The notes below the pieces were generated by a model. It was given only the letters and a program-made list of their open reading frames with translations. It was not told the origin of the DNA and did no database searches. DNA of 17,353 bases from Acidobacteriota bacterium (GTDB lineage: Bacteria > Acidobacteriota > Terriglobia > Terriglobales > Acidobacteriaceae), in assembly GCA_021778315.1 (NCBI GenBank), contig JAJYCQ010000036.1, positions 1 to 17,353 on the forward strand. Direction: 5' to 3'. How positions within the stretch are numbered: position 1 is the stretch's first letter; the number at the start of each line of letters is the position of its first letter. This document shows, piece after piece, positions 1 to 5,801 of the stretch. A program made the position numbers and the translations under genes.

Positions 1-96
1 GATCGCCGCCGTCAGCGTCGTCTTGCCATGATCGATGTGACCAATCGTTCCAATGTTTACGTGCGGCTTGCTGCGATCAAATTTTTCCTTGCCCAT
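1..96 (-). CDS. tuf: Elongation factor Tu, N-terminal fragment (cut by window edge)
   Basis: EF-Tu is the GTPase that carries aminoacyl-tRNA to the ribosomal A site in the cytoplasm. Only the first 32 codons are present. They read [20 protein letters not shown] followed by [12 protein letters not shown], which is the EF-Tu start and its GTP-binding P-loop (GHIDHGKT; most EF-Tu proteins have GHVDHGKT). The ATG at 96 is preceded by GGAG eight bases upstream. It lies 63 bp downstream of the fusA stop and is the last gene of the str operon seen here. The remaining roughly 360 codons lie beyond base 1. The short peptide is very close to the family, so the call is firm. Confidence 0.96.
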   Translation of the reverse strand, partial: MGKEKFDRSKPHVNIGTIGHIDHGKTTLTAAI

Positions 97-159
97 GACT
101 CTATCTCCGTATTGCTAAGTTCCAAATCTGTTATGCGGCAGGGCGAAAGGCCCAACCAG

Positions 160-2253
160 TTACTTGCTGTCCTTGCCCTGCACCTTCGCGATAATCTCTT
201 CCGAGACCGAGCGCGGTGCTTCCTCATACTGCTTGAACTCCATCGAGAAGTTAGCCCGACCCTGCGTCGATCCGCGCATCGCCGTCGCATAACCAAACAT
301 CGTCGACAGCGGCACCGTCGCCTTGATGGCCTGCACGCCGCCAACCATCTCCATCCCTTCGATACGTCCACGGCGGCTGTTCAGGTCGCCGATGATCGTC
401 CCCATGTATTCCTCAGGAACCGTGACTTCAACCGCCATCACCGGCTCAAGCAGCACGGGCTTCGCCTTGCGGGCAGCTTCCTTGAAGGCCATCGAACCGG
501 CAATCTTGAACGCCATTTCGTTCGAGTCAACGTCGTGATAACTGCCGTCGTACAAGCTCACCTTGATATCGACCATCTCGTAACCGGCGAGAATTCCACC
601 CAGCAACGCTTCCTGAATACCCTGGTCGATCGGCTTAATGTACTCCTTGGGAATCGTTCCACCCTTGGTGTCATTCGAGAACTCGTAGCCCTTGCCCGGC
701 TCGTTTGGTTCAATGCGAATCTTCGCGTGGCCATAGTTACCCGAGCCGCCAGTCTGGCGAATGTACTTACCTTCCGCCTCAGCCTTCGCGCGGATAGTCT
801 CGCGGTAGTTCACCTGCGGCTTACCAACATTCGCTTCAACCTTGTACTCGCGCATCATGCGGTCAACGATGATCTCAAGATGCAACTCGCCCATACCGGA
901 GATGATCGTCTGCCCATTCGTGATGTCGGTGCGAACCTTGAACGTGGGGTCTTCCTGCGCGAGCTTGGCCAGAGCCATACCCATCTTTTCCTGATCAACC
1001 TTGGTCTTCGGCTCGACAGCAACCTCGATCACCGGGGCCGGGAAGTCAATGGACTCAAGAAGGATCGGCGACTTGTCGCTGCAGATCGTATCGCCGGTGT
1101 TCAGGTTCTTCAACCCGACCGCCGCGCAGATGTCTCCCGCCATAATCTCCGTAATCTCTTCGCGTTTGTTCGCATGCATCTTCAGCAAGCGGCCAATACG
1201 CTCCGTCTTTCCAGTGCGAGGATTCAACACTGAATCGCCGGTCTTCAACACGCCCGAGTAGATCCGGATAAAGATGAGCTGGCCGACAAACGGGTCAGTC
1301 ATGATCTTGAAACCGAGTGCCGCGAGCGGCTCTGTATCGTCCGCGTGGCGGAACAACTTGACTTCCGGCTCGCCAGGCTCCGTGCCCTCGATCGGGGGAA
1401 CATCCAGCGGGCTGGGCAGGTAGTCGACCACCGCGTCGAGCAGCGTCTGCACACCCTTGTTCTTAAAGCTCGAACCACATAGCACCGGGAAGACATGCAT
1501 CGCGATCGTGGCCTTGCGAATAGCTACCTTAAGTTCGGCGACCGTGATCTCCTCGCCCTCGAGGTACTTATGCATCACACCTTCGTCGGAGTCGGCGACG
1601 GCTTCGATCAGCTCGATGCGCATCTTCTCCGCCTTCTCTTTCAGGTTGGCAGGAACCTCCTCAACGTCGTACTTGGCGCCCATCGTCTCGTCGTGCCAGA
1701 GGATACCCTTCATCTCAACCAGGTCAACGACGCCAGCAAACTTCGCCTCTTCGCCAATCGGAATCTGAATTGGAATCGCCTTCGCTCCGAGACGTGCGAC
1801 AAGCGTCGACGTCGCATACTCAAAGTTCGCGCCAGCCTTGTCCATCTTGTTGATGAAGCAGATACGCGGAACCTTGTATTTATTCGCCTGGCGCCATACC
1901 GTCTCCGACTGTGGCTGCACACCCTGCACCGAGTCGAAGCATGCAACCGCGCCATCGAGCACACGCAGCGAACGCTCCACCTCGGCCGTGAAGTCCACGT
2001 GGCCCGGCGTATCAATAATGTTAATGCGAATGCCGTTCCATGTGCAGGTCGTCGCAGCAGACGTGATCGTAATGCCACGCTCCTGCTCCTGCTCCATCCA
2101 GTCCATCGTAGCCGTGCCCTCGTGCACCTCTCCGATACGGTGCGTAATGCCCGTATAGAAAAGAATGCGCTCGGTCGTCGTCGTCTTGCCGGCGTCGATG
2201 TGAGCCATGATGCCGATGTTCCGACATTTTGCGAGAGATACTGTGCGTGCCAC
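160..2253 (-). CDS. fusA: Elongation factor G
   Basis: EF-G is the GTPase that drives ribosomal translocation and, with RRF, ribosome recycling. I place the start at the GTG at 2253, giving 697 aa (usual length 690-700). The product then begins [20 protein letters not shown], the normal EF-G N-terminus, and an AAGGA lies about 5-6 bases upstream. The open frame extends to an ATG at 2289, but that start adds 12 basic residues and has no Shine-Dalgarno site. Visible motifs are the P-loop AHIDAGKTT (residues 17-25), RGITI of switch I, DTPGHVDF, and NKMD for guanine specificity. The domain II-V hallmarks [14 protein letters not shown] and [12 protein letters not shown] are also present. It follows rpsG by 107 bp and precedes tuf by 63 bp, the classical str operon order. 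It looks like the ordinary housekeeping EF-G. Confidence 0.97.
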   Translation of the reverse strand: MARTVSLAKCRNIGIMAHIDAGKTTTTERILFYTGITHRIGEVHEGTATMDWMEQEQERGITITSAATTCTWNGIRINIIDTPGHVDFTAEVERSLRVLDGAVACFDSVQGVQPQSETVWRQANKYKVPRICFINKMDKAGANFEYATSTLVARLGAKAIPIQIPIGEEAKFAGVVDLVEMKGILWHDETMGAKYDVEEVPANLKEKAEKMRIELIEAVADSDEGVMHKYLEGEEITVAELKVAIRKATIAMHVFPVLCGSSFKNKGVQTLLDAVVDYLPSPLDVPPIEGTEPGEPEVKLFRHADDTEPLAALGFKIMTDPFVGQLIFIRIYSGVLKTGDSVLNPRTGKTERIGRLLKMHANKREEITEIMAGDICAAVGLKNLNTGDTICSDKSPILLESIDFPAPVIEVAVEPKTKVDQEKMGMALAKLAQEDPTFKVRTDITNGQTIISGMGELHLEIIVDRMMREYKVEANVGKPQVNYRETIRAKAEAEGKYIRQTGGSGNYGHAKIRIEPNEPGKGYEFSNDTKGGTIPKEYIKPIDQGIQEALLGGILAGYEMVDIKVSLYDGSYHDVDSNEMAFKIAGSMAFKEAARKAKPVLLEPVMAVEVTVPEEYMGTIIGDLNSRRGRIEGMEMVGGVQAIKATVPLSTMFGYATAMRGSTQGRANFSMEFKQYEEAPRSVSEEIIAKVQGKDSK

Positions 2254-2326
2254 GGTGATCCTTTTCTTCCTGCGAGACGAAGCTCGCATTGATTCAAACT
2301 TGTTTAATCAGGGCTGGGCTTCTGAA

Positions 2327-2353
2327 CTCCCAATCCCTGCTCCCTAATCCCTG
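2327..2353. repeat. Two-copy CTCCC(T)AATCCCTG repeat between rpsG and fusA
   Basis: CTCCCAATCCCTG (2327-2339) is followed at once by CTCCCTAATCCCTG (2340-2353), an imperfect tandem duplication differing by one base insertion. It sits in the 107-bp spacer of an essential operon. On the transcribed strand it gives a G/A-rich stretch (CAGGGATTAGGGAG and CAGGGATTGGGAG) well upstream of the fusA start. Confidence 0.7.
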
Positions 2354-2357
2354 TCTT

Positions 2358-2376
2358 GCACTACCAGCGGTAGTGC
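2358..2376 (-). other. Hairpin enclosing the rpsG stop codon
   Basis: GCACTACC (2369-2376 read on the minus strand) pairs perfectly with GGTAGTGC (2358-2365), leaving a three-base loop. The rpsG terminal codons tac-cgc-tgg-tag lie within it. There is no following T-tract, so it is not a standard terminator. It could shield the 3' end of the rpsG message or modulate coupling to fusA. Confidence 0.55.
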
Positions 2377-2831
2377 GCGAATGCCTTATTGGCTTCAGCC
2401 ATACGATGAACGTCTTCCTTCTTCTTCATCGCGGCGCCACGGCCATTCGCAGCATCGAGCAACTCAGCGGTGAGCTTCTCAACCATTCCCTTTTCGCCAC
2501 GAGCGCGACCATAGGTCACGAGCCAACGAATTGCCAGCGACGTGCGACGCTCGGGATTGACCTCGATCGGCACCTGGTAGTTCGCACCGCCAACGCGGCG
2601 GCTCTTCACTTCCAGCATTGGCTTGACGTTCTCAACAGCCTTCTTGAAAAGCTTCAGAGCCTCATCGCCACCCTTGGCCTCGAGATTGCTCATCGCCTCG
2701 TAGAAAATGCCCTGAGCAGTCGACTTCTTGCCGCCCCACATCATGCTGTTGACGAACTTCGTAACCAGTGTCGAACCATAGATCGGATCGGCTGGAACTT
2801 CACGCTTGGCAATAAACCCTTTTCTCGGCAT
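2361..2831 (-). CDS. rpsG: 30S ribosomal protein S7
   Basis: S7 nucleates assembly of the 16S rRNA 3' domain (small-subunit head) and lines the E site. The product is 156 aa, the standard length. It starts [12 protein letters not shown] and ends AFAHYRW, the typical bacterial S7 C-terminus. The conserved stretches [33 protein letters not shown] and AIRWLV are all present. A purine-rich tract (AAAGAAGAAGAG) directly precedes the ATG, with GGGGGAAG further upstream. In enterobacteria S7 represses its own operon by binding the rpsL-rpsG spacer. The 91-bp spacer here can form two hairpins (listed separately), so similar control is possible but unproven. The stop codon sits inside a perfect 8-bp hairpin. 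Confidence 0.97.
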   Translation of the reverse strand: MPRKGFIAKREVPADPIYGSTLVTKFVNSMMWGGKKSTAQGIFYEAMSNLEAKGGDEALKLFKKAVENVKPMLEVKSRRVGGANYQVPIEVNPERRTSLAIRWLVTYGRARGEKGMVEKLTAELLDAANGRGAAMKKKEDVHRMAEANKAFAHYRW

Positions 2832-2853
2832 CTCTTCTTCTTTCTCTTCTTCC

Positions 2854-2915
2854 CCCAGCGCGGTGAACCTCTCACGAGCTGGGCTTGGCTTGGGCCGACT
2901 CTTTCAAGTCAGCCC
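2854..2915 (-). promoter_or_regulatory. Paired hairpins in the rpsL-rpsG spacer; candidate S7 autoregulatory site
   Basis: On the transcribed strand GGGCTGACT (2915-2907) pairs with AGTCGGCCC (2900-2892) as a 9-bp stem with one G-U pair and a six-base loop. It is followed by CCCAGC (2883-2878) pairing with GCTGGG (2859-2854), enclosing a second GTGA/TCAC helix. Known biology: in E. coli S7 binds the rpsL-rpsG intercistronic RNA and represses rpsG. That this structure is an S7 site is inference from position and folding only. Confidence 0.4.
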
Positions 2916-2922
2916 GGAATCT

Positions 2923-3306
<384 letters not shown>

Positions 3307-3340
3307 TTTACTACTCCTTCGAACTTCCTGTTAGCAGCCT

Positions 3341-3379
3341 CTACCCGAAGGTAGTGACTACCCGAAACTCTTGTTCGGG
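3341..3379 (-). promoter_or_regulatory. Alternative hairpins in the rpsL leader
   Basis: Reading the minus strand, CCCGAA (3379-3374) pairs with TTCGGG (3366-3361). Then GGTAG (3362-3358) can pair with CTACC (3354-3350) across a TCA loop. The same CTACC can instead pair with a downstream GGTAG (3345-3341) across a TTCG loop. That second option is a C(UUCG)G tetraloop, an exceptionally stable fold. The helices are mutually exclusive. They end 34 bases before the rpsL GTG, so they could control transcription or translation of the operon. Confidence 0.5.
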
Positions 3380-3844
3380 CTCGGTGCAGGGCAGCTCCCT
3401 CGCTCTTCTCCCGCGCGCAACCTGCAAACGCACAGAAGGCGAGACATGCGGACATGCCCCGGCGAAGTTCTGAATCCTGCACGCGGCCGTACTTCTGACT
3501 GCGCGTACTGCTAACCACTTCAAACGAGATAACAGTCGACGGTGGCCGAGGTGTGCCGAGCCTGCCCTTGCAACCAATCCCGCGGGCCTGCCCAACTGCT
3601 CAACTCCGTTTCGCTGTTCCGGCCCGCATAGCCCATCCCCATGGGGTCCCGCCGTGGTGCAGCGGGGAGGAGGGTGTCGCAGGCGCGATAGATAGGCTAA
3701 ACGCCAACCACAGACTTACCGATTCACCCACTACCATCCGGGCAAATCCTGCGGTGAATCTCTTGTATCCAGTGTAGCGCAGACCAAAGCCTGCCTCTGA
3801 GCCTCTTGGTGACGACACATTCCGGATACTCGCGGAACCTTCTT

Positions 3845-3873
3845 ACTGTATCAAGGAGCGCCCCAAGCGTCAA
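3845..3873 (-). promoter_or_regulatory. Sigma70-type promoter, probably for the str operon
   Basis: On the minus strand TTGACG (3873-3868) is followed by a 17-base spacer and TACAGT (3850-3845), a good match to the housekeeping consensus with ideal spacing. Transcription would start near 3838, giving a leader of about 530 nt before rpsL. It lies between the stop of the upstream minus-strand gene (3931) and rpsL. I saw no better candidate nearer to rpsL. Confidence 0.6.
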
Positions 3874-3930
3874 GATTCCTCTGGCCCCGATCGTGCCCTA
3901 CATTTGGATCCTGGCGATTCTTGGCGCGGA

Positions 3931-4638
3931 CTATGGCGCTTTGGGGGCTGCCGTAAACGTTCCGCCGAGACCAACATTTACAGTTCCGCTGGAATCGGTC
4001 AGCAAGTTTACGAGCCATTTACTGTGGCCGGGAGACGAGAGCGGATTTCCGAATCCCGAAATTTGCGGCGAGAAAGTAAATTGGTGCTGGCCCACCTCAT
4101 CTTGGGCCAAAATGAGTGTCCATGTGAGGGACTTGCCATCGGGCAGTTTGGGAAGATTGATTCGCGTCTCTGAGGTGAGGAGTACAAGCTGCTTGGTACC
4201 CTTTGACAGGTCCGGAGTTGCCGTTCCATGGATGACAGGAACTAGATACGCCGGCCCAGTCAGCCGCGCAAGCTCTAGCTGGGCTAGTGCTGCCCTCTCA
4301 TTGGCATCCCCAGCCGCCTTATTCGCGTCCGCAATTCTCTCGTCCCTCTCTTGAAGGTCTAGTTTCAATTGGGCTTCTTTGGCCGTGTTCAATTGGTCCT
4401 GCGCAACCGCTAACTGCTTTGACCGCACATAGGCCATGCGTGATGTTATGCCAATCCAAACGGCGGCTAAAGCAGCAATTCCTAGACCCAAGAGTATCCA
4501 CCGATTCCAAACATCGAAGGCGGCGGTTAGATGGTTCACTTTGGCGGTCAAGCAATCAATATCTGACTGCTTCCCAGATTTGGGCGACAAAACTGCACTT
4601 GCCATCATCATCACCTGTTGCATTGGCTTAGTTATCAT
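3931..4638 (-). CDS. Membrane-anchored coiled-coil protein of unknown function
   Basis: I do not recognise this 235-aa protein as a named family. It has a short N-terminal segment and one hydrophobic helix at about residues 47-65 (WILLGLGIAALAAVWIGI). A charged Ala/Glu/Lys/Gln-rich region follows at about 67-127, very likely a coiled coil (TAKEAQLKLDLQERDERIAD). A C-terminal domain at about 128-235 is rich in beta-forming residues. The TM-plus-coiled-coil arrangement suggests a small envelope protein. The ATG at 4638 has a GGAGGG about 10 bases upstream. Met6 and Met10-12 are alternative starts. Base composition is visibly less GC-rich than the flanking housekeeping genes, which hints at acquired DNA. 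It is divergent from the small gene at 4746. Confidence 0.75.
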   Translation of the reverse strand: MITKPMQQVMMMASAVLSPKSGKQSDIDCLTAKVNHLTAAFDVWNRWILLGLGIAALAAVWIGITSRMAYVRSKQLAVAQDQLNTAKEAQLKLDLQERDERIADANKAAGDANERAALAQLELARLTGPAYLVPVIHGTATPDLSKGTKQLVLLTSETRINLPKLPDGKSLTWTLILAQDEVGQHQFTFSPQISGFGNPLSSPGHSKWLVNLLTDSSGTVNVGLGGTFTAAPKAP

Positions 4639-4745
4639 CGTCGCCCTACCCTCCGCCGCCGGGCAGAATCAAGTATTAGGTACAGTGATTTTCGACCTCT
4701 TTGGCTTCACGATCCACGATACAGTTTCAGTTGAAAGGAATGCCA

Positions 4746-4931
4746 ATGACCGACTACCCTTTTGTAGCGCTCTGCCCACTCTGCAATGAGGTGCGCGGCG
4801 TCAACTGCAGCCGCGAGCAAGCAAGTACAGGCGAGCCGATTGAAGTCTATGCGATTTCCTGCGACCACTCTTGGATGCTCACTCCAGAAGACAGTAAGAA
4901 GCTAAGAGAAAATTCGGACGTGCTCCGCTGA
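4746..4931 (+). CDS. 61-aa hypothetical protein with Cys/His zinc-ribbon-like pattern
   Basis: The start is the ATG at 4746, giving MTDYPFVALCPLCNEVRGVN. It has an AAAGGA about six bases upstream. An ATG six bases earlier and an open frame extending to 4701 lack comparable sites. The protein has a CPLC pair (Cys10, Cys13), a single Cys21 and a CDH near the middle (Cys39, His41), so it could bind one zinc ion. There is no signal peptide or membrane segment. The gene is 31 bp upstream of the next small gene on the same strand, so the two may be co-transcribed. Function unknown. Confidence 0.65.
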   Translation: MTDYPFVALCPLCNEVRGVNCSREQASTGEPIEVYAISCDHSWMLTPEDSKKLRENSDVLR

Positions 4932-4962
4932 TCCGCCTAGAATGAGTTTTTGGAGTGTACGA

Positions 4963-5157
4963 ATGCCAGCGAACTTGCCTTGGTGGGGTTGGTTGTTGAT
5001 AGCGGCGGGGTGCTGGTTTCTTCAGCTCATCATGAGTATCCGTACTGATGGCGGCTCAAAAGGTGCTTGGGCGATCCGCTTCGTATTCATTGCCGGGATG
5101 GTGCTATGTGCGTTAATCGGGGCGATCCGCTTCGCTAAATGGGTATGGCAGGGCTGA
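4963..5157 (+). CDS. 64-aa membrane protein, two predicted TM helices
   Basis: I choose the ATG at 4963 (MPANLPWWGWLLIAAGCWFL), which has GGAG seven bases upstream. An in-frame ATG at 4942 has no such site and would add seven residues. Two hydrophobic segments are visible, about residues 6-24 and 38-56, joined by a short polar loop (SIRTDGGSKGAW). The protein ends in a basic/aromatic tail (RFAKWVWQG). It is probably a small inner-membrane protein. It follows the Cys/His mini-gene at 31 bp and may share its transcript. Function unknown. The Pro-Trp-Trp-Gly-Trp start and the Lys-Trp-Val-Trp end should make homologues easy to find. Confidence 0.65.
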   Translation: MPANLPWWGWLLIAAGCWFLQLIMSIRTDGGSKGAWAIRFVFIAGMVLCALIGAIRFAKWVWQG

Positions 5158-5170
5158 CCGGTAGAGGTCG

Positions 5171-5211
5171 GGTGCCCCATTCATCGCGCGGCATCTTGCG
5201 CGATGGGTGGG
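5171..5211. repeat. REP-like palindromic element
   Basis: GGTGC is followed by CCCATTCATCGCGC (5176-5189), an eight-base loop, and GCGCGATGGGTGGG (5198-5211). The arms form a 14-bp stem with two G-U pairs. Short palindromes that begin GGTGCCCCATTC and end in GGGTGGG are, as I recall, scattered between genes of related acidobacteria. That recollection needs a genome search. It lies just after the small membrane gene, so it may also terminate or stabilise that transcript. Confidence 0.6.
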
Positions 5212-5360
5212 CTCCGCCCTGCCGAAGAACCGGGCCCCGAGCGAGCGTTCTTGGCTCGCACGGGTGCTTACGCCGGAGTGAAGCCGCAGGCGCAACGACC
5301 AAATTGCATTCCTCGCAGCCCCACCCAAACCCCAATCGACCACCCTCGCCGCCGAAACAT

Positions 5361-5440
5361 GTCAAGCCCCTGAGGGGACAATAATCGCCAAAACCCCTAT
5401 AACCACTGGCGATATATATTTCCGAAACTTGGCATAGTTA
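5361..5440 (+). repeat. Dispersed intergenic repeat, copy 1
   Basis: It begins GTCAAGCCCCTG (5361-5372), passes through an A/T-rich middle and reaches CTTGGCAT (5428-5435), 67 bases after its start. The same 12-mer and the near-identical end motif CTTGGTAT occur at 10588-10661 with a spacing of 66 bases. This copy also contains the palindrome CCCCTGAGGGG (5367-5377). Confidence 0.55.
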
Positions 5441-5476
5441 CCCCATCCAACTTGGTACACTTGAAGTAGAGCTCAT

Positions 5477-5508
5477 AAAGCTGCATCGGCATCCGCCGCT
5501 GCAGCTTT
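5477..5508 (+). other. Strong hairpin in the region upstream of the S9 peptidase
   Basis: AAAGCTGCA (5477-5485) pairs perfectly with TGCAGCTTT (5500-5508). After one mismatch an inner CGGC (5487-5490) pairs with GCCG (5495-5498) around an ATCC loop. A TACACT hexamer at 5456-5461 could be the -10 of a transcript opening with this hairpin, but I found no well-spaced -35. The stem ends in TTT but is followed by CACATTT, so it is a poor terminator. A small RNA or a structured 5' leader is possible. Confidence 0.5.
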
Positions 5509-5788
5509 CACATTTAAGCCCCTAACTCCAATAGAAAGAATATTATACGCGTAACCCGTTTAGAATGAGCCGCTTGAAACTAGCTTTTACCACTCAACCA
5601 GCACATTCCAAACGACTTCGCTAAGCAAAAGTGAAAGCAGGGGGAGGGGGGGTCCCCGGCGGACGTTCGTGGACCGCTGGGGTCAAAGGGGAGCCGCCAC
5701 CAACCCTCCGCGCAGTCGACATTCACCGCCTGAAGCGCGCCAGCTAACCCGATGGCCCCCGCAGCTGCAAGCGAACCAGCGCCGGTGG

Positions 5789-5794
5789 TACGCT
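5789..5794 (+). promoter_or_regulatory. Candidate -10 element giving a leaderless S9 peptidase mRNA
   Basis: TACGCT lies seven bases before the ATG at 5802 and no Shine-Dalgarno site is visible in that gap. A weak CTGCAA (5765-5770, three of six matching TTGACA) lies 18 bases upstream. If used, transcription would begin at or very near the start codon. Confidence 0.35.
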
Positions 5795-5801
5795 GGCGAA
5801 C

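Larger units (their letters stand above)
3307..3930. other. Gene-free region upstream of rpsL
   Basis: This 624-bp stretch holds the promoter at 3845-3873 and the leader hairpins at 3341-3379. No open frame here combines a ribosome-binding site with recognisable protein sequence. Frames such as 3341-3595 minus (84 codons) and 3553-3777 plus (74 codons) have Arg/Ala/Pro-rich, non-protein-like composition. Most of it is probably untranslated str-operon leader. No tRNA or other known RNA was recognised. Confidence 0.6.
5158..5801. other. Gene-free, repeat- and hairpin-rich intergenic region
   Basis: This 644-bp stretch has no convincing gene. In order it holds the REP-like palindrome (5171-5211), a GC-rich part, the dispersed repeat (5361-5440), the hairpin (5477-5508), an A/T-rich part with an imperfect 19-base direct repeat (5522-5540 and 5551-5569), and a G-run block (5639-5652). 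The candidate promoter of the S9 peptidase lies at its end. The plus-strand frame opening at 5669 has Arg/Pro-rich nonsense composition and overlaps the peptidase. Confidence 0.6.

Noticed and set aside
28..1233. 401-codon plus-strand open frame antisense to fusA
   Set aside because: Arg/His/Leu-rich nonsense composition; the opposite strand encodes an unmistakable EF-G.
1495..2292. 265-codon plus-strand frame antisense to the 5' half of fusA
   Set aside because: Shadow of the conserved EF-G G-domain; no recognisable protein features.
3341..3595. 84-codon minus-strand frame in the rpsL leader
   Set aside because: No ribosome-binding site, Arg/Ala-rich random-looking sequence; the region is better explained as untranslated leader.
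3771..3776. Alternative str promoter at a minus-strand TACACT
   Set aside because: No acceptable -35 at 16-18 bases upstream; the 3845-3873 match is much better.
3806..4354. 182-codon plus-strand frame
   Set aside because: Antisense to the coiled-coil gene, whose TM helix and heptad-like region are more protein-like.
5639..5660. G-quadruplex at the G-run block
   Set aside because: Only two runs of three or more G are present before the C-run; four are needed for a standard quadruplex.
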